Of a DNA stretch of 64,000 bases, positions 1 through 8,137 are shown in pieces. Source of the DNA: CALNYS01 sp942490855 (GTDB taxonomy: Bacteria; Planctomycetota; Phycisphaerae; Phycisphaerales; UBA1924). The notes below the pieces were generated by a model. The model was not told the DNA's origin, made no database searches, and saw only the letters and a list, made by a program, of their open reading frames with translations. Numbering within the stretch: position 1 is the stretch's first letter; each line of letters begins with the position of its first letter. The translations under genes and the position numbers were made by a program. The stretch spans positions 1,456,541-1,520,540 of the forward strand of contig CALNYS010000004.1 of the NCBI GenBank assembly GCA_942490855.1. Reading direction: 5' to 3'.

Positions 1-269
1 TCGAGCCGCGGCTGATGCTCTTTGACTCGATCTTTTCCGTTCACTCCGCGACGCCGGAGATGCAAGACGGGTTCCACCAGCACGTCTGGCCCAAGCACGA
101 GCACCTGAGCGTGATGATGAGCCGTGAGCTGGCGCGCACGACGTGCGTCACGACGGTCGAGACACGTCGGGCGCGCGCCGGCGAGACCGCGGTCGCGATG
201 CGGTACACGGACGACGACGGCGTCAGCGAGCCCGTTGAACTGGGCGGGCTTGTCGCGGCGGCGTGCTGA
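1..269 (+). CDS. C-terminal fragment of an unrecognised protein
   Basis: An open frame runs in from the left edge of the window (codons in phase with position 3) and stops at TGA 267-269, so only the last 88 or so residues are visible. The fragment is soluble in character, with no membrane segment. It contains FDSIFSVHSATPEMQ and a basic, Thr-rich stretch (TTCVTTVETRRARAGE) and ends in LGGLVAAAC. I do not recognise the family. It lies 15 bases before the triple-fusion gene on the same strand, so the two may be co-transcribed. Codon use matches the neighbours, so it is likely a genuine gene end rather than a shadow. Confidence 0.55.
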   Translation, partial: EPRLMLFDSIFSVHSATPEMQDGFHQHVWPKHEHLSVMMSRELARTTCVTTVETRRARAGETAVAMRYTDDDGVSEPVELGGLVAAAC

Positions 270-284
270 GGCGACCATCCCCCG

Positions 285-2966
285 ATGAAGGCGCTGACTC
301 CGGGGCGACGACTGCTGCTGATTTACGTGGCTCTGCTTGCGGCGTCGCACCTTGCGCAGCTGGTGTGGACGCCGGGCTCTGCGGAATCAACCCCGGGCGG
401 CGCGGTCCGGAGCGAGCTGACGCTCCCCGCCGCCACCGCCGACGGCTTCCGTTCTAACGAAACTGACCGCTTCTCGGTGCTCCGCTGGGACGCGCCCAAC
501 GGGGGCGACGGGCGCCCGCCGGTGGTGCTCCTGCACGGGTCGCCTGGGGCGGCGAGCAACTTCTCGCAGCTCGCCCCGGCGCTGGCGGCGCAGGGGCGCG
601 ACGTCTACGCGTTCGATCTGCCGGGCTTCGGCGCGAGCTCCAAGTGGGTGCCCAGCTATTCGACGCTCGCGCACGCGCGGAGCGCGCTGGCGGCGATGGA
701 CGAGCTGGGCGTGGCGCGGGCGCACGTGGTCGGGTGGTCGATGGGCGGGGGCGTCGGGCTGCACATGACGGAGCTCGAGCCCGAGCGCATCGCGTCGCTG
801 ACGCTGCTGGCGTCGATCGGGGCGCAGCGCGCGGAGGGGTCGGGCGATTACTACTTCGAGCACGCGAAGTACGTGCTCGGGTACGCGGCGCTGGTCATCG
901 CGCCGGAGTTCGTGCCGCACTTCGGGCTGCTGGGCCCGCGCTGGACGCGTCACTCGACGATCCGCAACTTCGCTGACACGGACATGCGCCGTCTGGAGCC
1001 GGTCATGGCGGCGCTCGAGACGCCGACGCTGATCCTGCACGGTCGCCATGATTTCCTGGTCCACGACTGGGCGGCGGAGCTGCACCACGAGCTGATCCCG
1101 ACGAGCTCGCTCGTGATGCTCGACGCGAGCCACTTCATGCCCTTCCTGCAGGTGGAGGAGACCTCGGCGCACCTCGGGGCGTTCTTTGACCGGCACGATG
1201 CGCCCGGGGTGGCGCCCCTGACGTTCACCGCGGACTACGCGCCGACGTTCGGGGCGCCCAAGACGGATCTCGGGCCCTTCCATCTGGCGCACGACATGCA
1301 CTGGTGGGTGGTGCTCGGGCTGATCATCGTCGCGACGTTTATCAGCGAGGACGCGACGGTGATCGCGGTGGGGGTGCTGATCTCGGCGGGGACGGTCGAC
1401 TGGGGCGTCGGGCTGATCGGGTGCCTCGCGGGGATCATCATCGGCGACGGCGGGCTGTGGGCGCTCGGTCGGTTCGCGGGGCGTCGCGCGCTGCGCCTGC
1501 CCTTCGTGGGCGAGTGGATCCCGGAGAGCTCGCTCGACCGGTGGGGGCGCTGGTTCGACAAGCACACGATCAAGGCGGTGTTCGTGGCGCGGGCGGCGCC
1601 TGGGCTGCGCCTGCCGACGTACATCGCGGCGGGGATGCTCTCGAAGAAGACGCACGGGTTCCTCTTCTGGGCGGCGCTGGCGGCGTTCGTCTGGACGCCG
1701 ATCCTGCTGCTGCTGGCGATCCTGCTGGGCCCGAAGGTGATGGGGTTCTTCGAGGGGGTGCTGTCGGGGCCGCTGGCGCTGATCCTCAGCGTTGTCCTGA
1801 TCATCCTGCTGGTGCGCGTGATCAACATGTGCATGACGTGGGCGGGGCGACGGCGGTTGCTGGCGCACGTGCAGCGGATCGGGCGCCCGGAGTTCTGGCC
1901 CTCGTGGGCGTTTTACGCGCCGATGGCGCCCGTGCTTCTCTTCCAGGCGCTGCGCCGCGGGCCGATGTCGTTCACGTGCGTGAACCCCGGGATCTCGCAC
2001 GGCGGGGGCGTCGTGGGCGAGAGCAAGATGGAGATCCTCGGCGGGCTGATGAACGGGCCGGGCGCCGAGTGGATCGTGCGCACGCACTTCATCAAGGGCG
2101 GCCCGACGCCCGAGGCGCGGGCGGAGATGACGGCGGAGCTGGTGCGGAACGACCCGGCGCTGGGCGGGTACCCCGTGATCCTGAAGCCGGACGAGGCGCA
2201 GCGCGGGCACGGGCTGAAGCTTGTTCGGCGCGAGGAGGATCTGCTCGGCTACTACCGCTCGATGACGCGCGCCGCGTTGCTCCAGGCGTTCCACGCGGGG
2301 CCCCACGAGGCGGGCGTGTTGTGGGCGCGGCGCGGCGAGGGCGGGCTCGGCGAGACCGGGCGGGTCTTCAGCGTGACGCGCAAGGAGTTCCCGGTGCTCG
2401 TGGGCGACGGCGTCTCGACGCTCGAGCGGCTGATCTGGAAGCACCCGCGGTTCCGGATGCAGGCGGACACGTTCCTGAAGCGGATGAGCGACCGGCTGGA
2501 CTGGGCGCCCGCCGAGGGCGAGCGGGTGTCCCTGGGGGTGGCGGGGAATCACATCCAGGGGGCGAAGCTGCTCGACGGGGCGGACCTGATCACGCCGGAG
2601 TTCGAGGCGCGGTTCAACGAGATCGCCGCGACGTTCGCTTCTGAGAACGGCTGCACGGGGGACGGGCCCGGGGAGTTTGATTTCGGTCGTTTCGATATCC
2701 GGTACGAGGACGACGAGTCGCTGCGCCGCGGCGAGGGGTTCCGGATCATCGAGCTCAACGGGACGATGAGCGAGTCAACGAACCTGTACGACCCGCGGCG
2801 GACGCTGTGGTGGAGCTACGGGGTGCTGGCCCGCCAGTGGGGGACGCTGTACCGCCTCGGCGCGCTGCGCCGTAGGTCGGGCGTGCGACCCATGGGCTTC
2901 CTGGAGCTGATGCGCACCGTGCGGGACCATTACCGCGGGCGCGGGGGCTCGGAAGTGGCGGACTGA
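285..2966 (+). CDS. Alpha/beta hydrolase - DedA (VTT) membrane domain - ATP-grasp-like fusion
   Basis: The 893-residue protein has three regions. Residues about 60-303 form an alpha/beta hydrolase: oxyanion loop HGSPG (84-88), nucleophile elbow GWSMGG with Ser152, acid Asp256 in GRHD and His283 in DASHF, preceded by an N-terminal membrane anchor. Residues about 335-520 are hydrophobic with the DedA/VTT signature (ARAAPGLRLPTYIAAG at 435-450), a family of membrane proteins linked to lipid scrambling and proton-coupled transport. Residues about 560-870 resemble an ATP-grasp ligase: a lysine strand in YPVILKPDEAQRGHG (about 629-643) and a metal-binding strand IIELNG near 822. The substrate is not evident. 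The order suggests lipid or cell-envelope chemistry at the inner membrane, which is inference. The ATG at 285 fits the N-terminal anchor. I know of no standard family with this architecture. Confidence 0.75.
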   Translation: MKALTPGRRLLLIYVALLAASHLAQLVWTPGSAESTPGGAVRSELTLPAATADGFRSNETDRFSVLRWDAPNGGDGRPPVVLLHGSPGAASNFSQLAPALAAQGRDVYAFDLPGFGASSKWVPSYSTLAHARSALAAMDELGVARAHVVGWSMGGGVGLHMTELEPERIASLTLLASIGAQRAEGSGDYYFEHAKYVLGYAALVIAPEFVPHFGLLGPRWTRHSTIRNFADTDMRRLEPVMAALETPTLILHGRHDFLVHDWAAELHHELIPTSSLVMLDASHFMPFLQVEETSAHLGAFFDRHDAPGVAPLTFTADYAPTFGAPKTDLGPFHLAHDMHWWVVLGLIIVATFISEDATVIAVGVLISAGTVDWGVGLIGCLAGIIIGDGGLWALGRFAGRRALRLPFVGEWIPESSLDRWGRWFDKHTIKAVFVARAAPGLRLPTYIAAGMLSKKTHGFLFWAALAAFVWTPILLLLAILLGPKVMGFFEGVLSGPLALILSVVLIILLVRVINMCMTWAGRRRLLAHVQRIGRPEFWPSWAFYAPMAPVLLFQALRRGPMSFTCVNPGISHGGGVVGESKMEILGGLMNGPGAEWIVRTHFIKGGPTPEARAEMTAELVRNDPALGGYPVILKPDEAQRGHGLKLVRREEDLLGYYRSMTRAALLQAFHAGPHEAGVLWARRGEGGLGETGRVFSVTRKEFPVLVGDGVSTLERLIWKHPRFRMQADTFLKRMSDRLDWAPAEGERVSLGVAGNHIQGAKLLDGADLITPEFEARFNEIAATFASENGCTGDGPGEFDFGRFDIRYEDDESLRRGEGFRIIELNGTMSESTNLYDPRRTLWWSYGVLARQWGTLYRLGALRRRSGVRPMGFLELMRTVRDHYRGRGGSEVAD

Positions 2967-3129
2967 GGCTCGTGAGCGGGACAGGTAGGTCCTAAAAAAC
3001 AGGAAAATCCTCTTGAACGAGGAGGTCGCGCCCCGTAGTGTGAATGGCTGATCGGGAGCGATCCCGGCTAGGGATAGGAGTTTGTCGGCGAGCCCCTGCA
3101 CAGGGCAAACCGACCAGAGGAGAGAAAAA

Positions 3130-3795
3130 ATGTTTCTCGCGCGAGATTCGCGCGGCGTGCGCACGCTTTTGACGTGCGCGGCCGCCGGCGGCGTGCTGGT
3201 TCTGTGCGGGCCAGCGGACGCTGCTATGACGTTGCACCTCGACCTGAATTCAGTTGCGGTAACCGCGGGCGGTGGCTTCGACGGCGAAACCCACACCGGC
3301 GACCTCGTTATCGCGAAAGACTTCGACACAGATGTCTACCGACTGGAGATCGACGGTGTTTCTCAGTCCATGAGCGCGGCGCTCGCTGACCTGAGCGGCA
3401 GGATCCGCCTCAGCGCCGGAACGGTGATCGGCGGCGACTTCCAGGTCACGCTGACCGACGGGACGTCGTACGCGGCGGTCATCGGGAGCGCCGAGGGCGA
3501 TGTCAGCGCCCATCACGGTCAAGGGTTCATGGTTGACGGGCTGACCGGCGGCGGTCTCTTCGACGACCTTGCCGAGGGCAAGCACTTCGGCGGGGTTGAC
3601 GTCACGCCGTGGCTTGACGCCCGCGGCGGGCTCGACGGGTCGTTCCTTCTCTTCGGCTTCGGGCCGAACGGGCAAGGGTTCGACAGCGACGCCAACCTTG
3701 AGCTGTACCTGGTCGCCGTCCCGGCGCCGGGCACGGTGGCTCTCGGTTCGATGGCGGTCGTGTTCGGCAATCGCCGGAAGCGCGGCGTCGCCTAG
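3130..3795 (+). CDS. Exported protein with PEP-CTERM-like C-terminal sorting signal
   Basis: The start is ATG 3130, behind a strong GAGGAGAG ribosome site at 3117-3124, giving 221 residues. Residues 1-32 are a signal peptide (TLLTCAAAGGVLVLCG then ADAA). The body is Gly/Asp/Thr-rich and probably beta-sheet. The last 27 residues have the tripartite PEP-CTERM layout: a VPAPG motif, a hydrophobic segment (TVALGSMAVVFG) and a basic end (NRRKR). Proteins of this type are recognised by an exosortase and retained at or released from the cell surface. The motif reads VPAP where VPEP is usual. The body itself matches nothing I recognise. A rho-independent terminator follows at once. Confidence 0.75.
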   Translation: MFLARDSRGVRTLLTCAAAGGVLVLCGPADAAMTLHLDLNSVAVTAGGGFDGETHTGDLVIAKDFDTDVYRLEIDGVSQSMSAALADLSGRIRLSAGTVIGGDFQVTLTDGTSYAAVIGSAEGDVSAHHGQGFMVDGLTGGGLFDDLAEGKHFGGVDVTPWLDARGGLDGSFLLFGFGPNGQGFDSDANLELYLVAVPAPGTVALGSMAVVFGNRRKRGVA

Positions 3796-3820
3796 CCGCT
3801 TTCCTTTCTGATCCATCACC

Positions 3821-3864
3821 AGCGACGTCGGGCGCCACCACTTGCCCCGGCGTCGCTTTTTTTT
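3821..3864 (+). terminator. Rho-independent terminator after the PEP-CTERM-like gene
   Basis: A 12-bp stem (AGCGACGTCGGG paired with CCCGGCGTCGCT, one G-U pair) is followed directly by eight Ts. This is the clearest intrinsic terminator in the left half of the window and isolates the gene ending at 3795 from the next one. Confidence 0.85.
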
Positions 3865-3911
3865 GCGTTGGCAGGGCGATTGCGAACAGGCGGGGCGTAA
3901 GGAGACACCCC

Positions 3912-4463
3912 ATGTCTGTCAGCGGCATCGAATCGGCCCACGCGGCCCTGAGCGCGAAGTACGTCCCGAGCACCCGCGGTGATATCAGCGGGGCCAAGTC
4001 GTTTGCTACAACTGCTTTGCAGGCGGATTCGGTCGAGCTCTCGACCGCGGCGCAGAAGAAGCTCGCGGCGTCGAAGTCGCTGCTCGAGCAGGCGCACGGG
4101 GGCGCAGCCGGTGCGCAGGAAACGCCGGGCGGCGCGGAGGTCTACAGCCGCGCGGACCTCACGAACCTGTTTGCGCAGTGGGGCTCGGCGAAGCCGGGGT
4201 CCGAGTACGACTTCAACGAGGACGGGGTGGTGGACGCCCAGGACCTCGCGTCGCTGCTGACCAAGATCGGTCAGGCGAAGCCCGAGCGGGCCAGCGAGGA
4301 GAGCCCGGCCTACACGCGTGCGGACATCGACGGTCTGTACGACGCGTGGAACGACGGGAGCGACCCGGCGCGGGGGGTGGACGACCGGTACGACTTTGAC
4401 GGGGACGGCCGCGTGAACTCGTCGGACCTCGCGGAGCTTCTGGCGCGTCTGAGCAGCACTTAA
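3912..4463 (+). CDS. Protein with two dockerin type I / EF-hand-like repeats
   Basis: The 183-residue protein starts at ATG 3912 behind an AAGGAGA ribosome site. Residues 1-70 are Ala/Ser-rich with no evident signal peptide. Two calcium-binding dockerin-like repeats follow: YDFNEDGVVDAQDLASLLTK (about residue 98) and YDFDGDGRVNSSDLAELLA (about residue 158), each with the DxNxDGxxD ligand pattern and a following F-helix. In cellulosome bacteria dockerins bind cohesins. In planctomycetes such repeats are common on many proteins and their partner is unclear. No cohesin is visible in this window. Absence of a signal peptide makes the cellular location uncertain. It is flanked by a terminator upstream and by a short gap with an inverted repeat (GTTGAC 4474-4479, GTCAAC 4495-4500) downstream. 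Confidence 0.75.
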   Translation: MSVSGIESAHAALSAKYVPSTRGDISGAKSFATTALQADSVELSTAAQKKLAASKSLLEQAHGGAAGAQETPGGAEVYSRADLTNLFAQWGSAKPGSEYDFNEDGVVDAQDLASLLTKIGQAKPERASEESPAYTRADIDGLYDAWNDGSDPARGVDDRYDFDGDGRVNSSDLAELLARLSST

Positions 4464-4526
4464 CGCTCTCGGCGTTGACCTCGGGGGCTTTGGCGTCAAC
4501 CATTGGCGTTGGAGGTCGCCCGAGGC

Positions 4527-4934
4527 ATGGCCGTTCAGATGGAGCTTTCCCGCATCCTGATCCGTGAGCTGACGGACTACCAACTCATCGAGTTGCGTGA
4601 GGTCGGGGGCGAGCGGGGGTTCCCCATCGTGATCGGGCTCCCCGAGGCGCAGGCGATCGAGCGCCGCCTCAAGGGGATGCGGGCGCCGAGGCCGCAGACG
4701 CACGAGCTGCTGGCGACGGTGATCGAAGAACTCGGCGGGACGCTCGAGGCGATCACGATCTCTGATCTGGACGACCACACCTTCTTCGCGACGCTGAGCA
4801 TCCGCCTGCCCGACGGCGAGGTGCGCGAGATCGATTCGCGTCCGAGCGACGCGATCGCGCTGGGCGTCGCGACGGACGTCCCGATCTTCGCCGAAGAGCA
4901 CGTGATCGACGAGGCCCAGCGTGGCGGCGTCTGA
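4527..4934 (+). CDS. Bifunctional nuclease family (BFN, DUF151) protein
   Basis: The product is about 135 residues if started at ATG 4527, which has a GGAGG site at 4511-4515; a longer TTG start at 4503 is less likely. The sequence matches the DUF151/BFN family: MELSRILIRELTDYQLIELRE at the start, then ERGFPIVIGLPEAQAI, LDDHTFFATLSI and the characteristic IDSRPSDAIALGVATDVPIF. Family members have been described as dual DNase/RNase enzymes in plants and occur widely in bacteria, where the role is poorly defined. It leads a tight operon: its last 14 bases overlap the start of truD. Confidence 0.85.
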   Translation: MAVQMELSRILIRELTDYQLIELREVGGERGFPIVIGLPEAQAIERRLKGMRAPRPQTHELLATVIEELGGTLEAITISDLDDHTFFATLSIRLPDGEVREIDSRPSDAIALGVATDVPIFAEEHVIDEAQRGGV

Positions 4935-6240
4935 GGCGCCGCGCCTGGCCCCGCCGTCGGACCCGTGCGCCCACTCGCGGGCTCGGGTGCTGCCCGAGGC
5001 GCCGGCGATCGGCGGGGTGATCAAGGAGCGGGCCGAGGACTTTTTCGTCGAGGAGATCCCGCTGGGCGAGCCCCGCGGGACCGGCGAGTACCTGCACATC
5101 TGCCTCGAGAAGATCGGGATGTCCACGACCGAGACCGTGGACCTGCTGTCGTCGCACTTCGGGGTGGCGCGCGGGGATATCTCCTACGCGGGGATGAAGG
5201 ACAAGCAGGCGATCACGCGCCAGACGCTGAGCGTTCACGGGGCGATGCTCGACCCGGGCAAGGCGGAATCGATCCGCGACGAGCGCGTGCGCGTGATGTG
5301 GACGGACCGCCACGACGAGCCGCTGCGCCGCGGGAAGCTGGCGGGCAACCGGTTCGCGATCAAGGTGCGCGGCGTCGAGGCGACGGCGGCGCTGGCGGCG
5401 CACAAGGCGCTCTCGGAGCTCGAACGCCGGGGCGTGCCGAACCGGTTCGGCGTCCAGCGGTTCGGCGCACGGCGCAACAACCACGAGGTGGGGCGTCGGC
5501 TGCTCGTGGGCGACTACGAGGGCGCGATCGAGCACATGGTGTCGCCGTATGAAGGCGGCGAGCGTCTGGCGGACCACCGGGCGCGGGAGCTCTTTGCGCT
5601 GGGCGACCTCGCGGGGGCGCTCAAGACGATGCCGCGCCAGTCGCGGGCGGAGCGCCGGGTGATCGAGGGGCTGGTGGACGGGGCGTCGCCCGAGGAGGCG
5701 ATCGACTGGATCGACGAGACGCAGCGCCGGTTCTGGATGTCGGCGGTGCAGTCGGCGGTGTTCAACCACGTGCTCGAGGCGCGGGTGCGGGACCAGACGT
5801 TCGACACGCTCGTCGAGGGGGACGTCGCGCTGCGTCACACGCGCGACCGGAGCGGGCGCGAGCCGGCGCCGGTTGACGCGGAGCTGCTCGCGGACCCGTC
5901 GCTCGAGGCGCGGCTGCGCACGTTCGAGCTCAGCCCGAGCGGGCCGATGTGGGGCCCGGGGATGGCGCGGGCGTCCGGGGCGGTTGATGGGGCGGAGACG
6001 CGGGCGCTGGCGGCGCTGGGTCTGACGCTCGCGGACCTGGAGCGCTACGACGCGATCCACGGCGACGATCTGATCCGGGGTTCGCGGCGCGAGCTGCGCG
6101 TCCCGGTGACCGAGACGACCGTGGAGGGCGGGGTGGACGAGCACGGGTCGTACGTGCTGTGCGCGTTTGCGCTCCCGTCGGGGGCGTTCGCGACGGTGGT
6201 GATGGACGAGATCATGCTGGCGGCGGGGGGTGAGTCGTGA
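4921..6240 (+). CDS. truD: tRNA pseudouridine synthase D
   Basis: TruD converts U13 in the D-arm of some tRNAs to pseudouridine. The signature SYAGMKDKQAITRQ lies at residues 88-101 with catalytic Asp94, followed by further family blocks (NRFAIKVRG, RRGVPNRFGVQRFG, GPMWGPGM). At 439 residues it is longer than E. coli TruD (about 350) and closer to the long form. The GTG start at 4921 overlaps the upstream BFN-family gene by 14 bases, and its stop overlaps the next start as GTGA (6237-6240), so the four genes from 4527 to 8131 are translationally coupled. No inactivating change is visible. Confidence 0.93.
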   Translation: MAASEAPRLAPPSDPCAHSRARVLPEAPAIGGVIKERAEDFFVEEIPLGEPRGTGEYLHICLEKIGMSTTETVDLLSSHFGVARGDISYAGMKDKQAITRQTLSVHGAMLDPGKAESIRDERVRVMWTDRHDEPLRRGKLAGNRFAIKVRGVEATAALAAHKALSELERRGVPNRFGVQRFGARRNNHEVGRRLLVGDYEGAIEHMVSPYEGGERLADHRARELFALGDLAGALKTMPRQSRAERRVIEGLVDGASPEEAIDWIDETQRRFWMSAVQSAVFNHVLEARVRDQTFDTLVEGDVALRHTRDRSGREPAPVDAELLADPSLEARLRTFELSPSGPMWGPGMARASGAVDGAETRALAALGLTLADLERYDAIHGDDLIRGSRRELRVPVTETTVEGGVDEHGSYVLCAFALPSGAFATVVMDEIMLAAGGES

Positions 6241-6863
6241 GCGTCGAGCTGGTGTGTTTCGATCTGGGCGGGGTGGTCGTGCGCCTGTGCCGGTCGTGGG
6301 AAGAGGGCTGTCTCGCGGCGGGCGTGGAGCTGCGCGATCGGAAGCGGTCGCCCGAGCAGGAGGCGCAGCGCGGCGCGGCGGTGCAGGCGTACCAGCGCGG
6401 CGCGCTCACGAGCGACGCGTTCTTCGAGACGGTCGCGGGGACGTTCAACGGCGCGTACACGCCCGAGGAAGTTGAGCGGGTGCACGGCGCGTGGATCCTG
6501 CGCGAGTACGAAGGCGTGGGCGGGCTGATCCGCTCGCTCAACGCGTCGGGCGTGCGCACGGCGTGTTTGAGCAACACGAACGACGGTCACTGGCGGATGC
6601 TCGAGGGCTGGGACGCCGTCGCGGCGCTGGGTTCGCGTCACGCGTCGCACCTGATGGAACTCGCCAAGCCCGACGAGGCGATCTACCGCGCGTTCGAAGA
6701 GCGCGAGGGGGTCTCGGGGGACGCGGTGGTGTTCTTCGAAGACACCCCGGCGAACGCCAACGCGGCCCGTGCGATCGGGTGGCGGGCGGAGGTGGTGGAC
6801 CCGGCGGAGGAGACGCTGCCGCAGATCGAAGCGCGCTTGCGTGCGCACGGGGTGGCGTGGTGA
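6237..6863 (+). CDS. HAD-superfamily (subfamily IA) phosphatase
   Basis: The 208-residue protein carries the four HAD motifs: VCFDLGGVVV with nucleophile Asp9; ACLSNTN (motif II Ser); the motif III Lys in LAKPDEAIYRAF; and VVFFEDTPANANAA (motif IV acid). The DLGGV form without a second Asp is typical of the YihX-like sugar-phosphate phosphatases, which dephosphorylate alpha-D-glucose 1-phosphate. The substrate here is not shown. A helical cap occupies residues 15-90. The GTG start lies inside the truD stop (GTGA), and its own stop overlaps the cinA start (GTGGTGA), so it is expressed as part of this operon. Confidence 0.85.
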   Translation: MSVELVCFDLGGVVVRLCRSWEEGCLAAGVELRDRKRSPEQEAQRGAAVQAYQRGALTSDAFFETVAGTFNGAYTPEEVERVHGAWILREYEGVGGLIRSLNASGVRTACLSNTNDGHWRMLEGWDAVAALGSRHASHLMELAKPDEAIYRAFEEREGVSGDAVVFFEDTPANANAARAIGWRAEVVDPAEETLPQIEARLRAHGVAW

Positions 6864-8131
6864 GCGGCGCGACGGCGGCGGTGCTGTCGATCGGTGATGA
6901 GCTGATCGCGGGGGACGCGATCGACACGAACGCGGCGTGGGTTTCGTCGCGCCTACACGATCTCGGGCTGCGGGTGGTCGAGCGCCGGACGGCGCCGGAC
7001 GACGAGGGCGCGATCGCGTCGGCGCTCACGGAGTTGGCGGGTCGGGCCGGGGTGATCGTGGCGACGGGCGGGCTCGGGCCGACGCCCGACGACCTGACGC
7101 GCGCGGCGCTGGCGCGGGCGATGGGGGAGGGCCTTGTCGAAGACGCGGGCGCGGCCGAGGCGATCCGCGCGTGGTTCCTGCGCGCGGGGCGGGAGCTGAC
7201 GGAGATCAACCTCGTGCAGGCGCTGCGCCCAGCATCGGGCGAGTGCCTCGCGAACGCGCACGGGACGGCGCCCGGGCTGTCCGGGATGATCGGTGAAACC
7301 AAGGTCTTTGCGCTGCCTGGTCCGCCGCGGGAGATGCGCCCGATGTTCGAGGGCGCTGTCGCGTCGCGGGTCGGCGGAGGCGAGGCGTGGGCGTCGCGGG
7401 CGCTGCACACGTTCGGGCTGGGCGAGTCGGAGGTCGCGCGCCGGCTGGGCGAGATCCTGCTGCGCGATCAGGGGGTCGTGGTGGGGACGACGGCGAGCTC
7501 GGGCGTGGTGACGGTTCGCCTGCGCGCGCCGGCGGGGCTCGACGGCGAGCTGCGCGGGGTCGAGGCGCGGGTGCGGGAGCTGCTAAACGGGTACGTCTTC
7601 GGAGAGGGCGCGCAGACGCTCGCGGGTGCTGTCTTGGCGGCGCTGCGGGCGCGCGAGCAGACGCTTTCGGTCGCCGAGTCGTGCACGGGCGGGCTGCTGG
7701 GATCGCTGATCACGGGCGTCGCGGGGGCATCGGACGTGTTCGCCGGCGGGTGGATCTCGTACAGCGACCGGTTCAAGCGGGACCGGCTGGGCGTTGATGC
7801 GACGACGATCGGGACGTACGGGGCGGTGAGCTCGGAGACGGCGCGGGCGATGGCGGCGGGGGCGCTGGCGCGCACCGGCGCGGACCATGCGCTGTCGATC
7901 ACGGGCGTTGCAGGCCCGGGTGGCGGCTCGGCGACCAAGCCTGTCGGGACGGTGTGGATCGGTCACGCCGCGGCCGGCGGCGAGCGGGAGGAGCGGCTGT
8001 TCCGGTTCCCGGGGGACCGCGAGATGGTGCGCACGCGGGCGGCGATGGCGGCGCTGGGCGTGCTGCGTCTTGTGGTGGCGGGGCGTGCGGACGACTCGCT
8101 GCTGTGGGAGCGGGAACGCCTGACGTTCTGA
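6860..8131 (+). CDS. cinA: CinA-family protein: MoCF-like domain plus nicotinamide-nucleotide amidase
   Basis: The 423-residue protein starts at GTG 6860, overlapping the upstream stop. The N-terminal half is the molybdopterin-binding-like domain seen in CinA (LSIGDELIAGDAIDTNAAW, then VATGGLGPTPDDLTRAALA). The C-terminal half is the PncC-type amidase: VAESCTGGLLGSLITGVAG, GGWISYSDRFKRDRLGV, SITGVAGPGGGS and KPVGTVWIG. CinA hydrolyses NMN to nicotinate mononucleotide, recycling pyridine nucleotides, and in some bacteria also has ADP-ribose pyrophosphatase activity. Full length for the family with both domains intact. It converges with the next gene, with only six bases between them. Confidence 0.93.
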   Translation: MSGATAAVLSIGDELIAGDAIDTNAAWVSSRLHDLGLRVVERRTAPDDEGAIASALTELAGRAGVIVATGGLGPTPDDLTRAALARAMGEGLVEDAGAAEAIRAWFLRAGRELTEINLVQALRPASGECLANAHGTAPGLSGMIGETKVFALPGPPREMRPMFEGAVASRVGGGEAWASRALHTFGLGESEVARRLGEILLRDQGVVVGTTASSGVVTVRLRAPAGLDGELRGVEARVRELLNGYVFGEGAQTLAGAVLAALRAREQTLSVAESCTGGLLGSLITGVAGASDVFAGGWISYSDRFKRDRLGVDATTIGTYGAVSSETARAMAAGALARTGADHALSITGVAGPGGGSATKPVGTVWIGHAAAGGEREERLFRFPGDREMVRTRAAMAALGVLRLVVAGRADDSLLWERERLTF

Positions 8132-8137
8132 CGCGGG

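Noticed and set aside
387..2552. A 721-codon open frame on the minus strand opposite the triple-fusion gene
   Set aside because: Arg/Pro/His-rich composition without any domain, no ribosome site, and exactly antisense to a gene with clear motifs. It is a high-GC shadow. The same applies to the long antisense frames at 4753-6144, 11115-12125, 19777-21801, 21689-24643 and 32743-34245.
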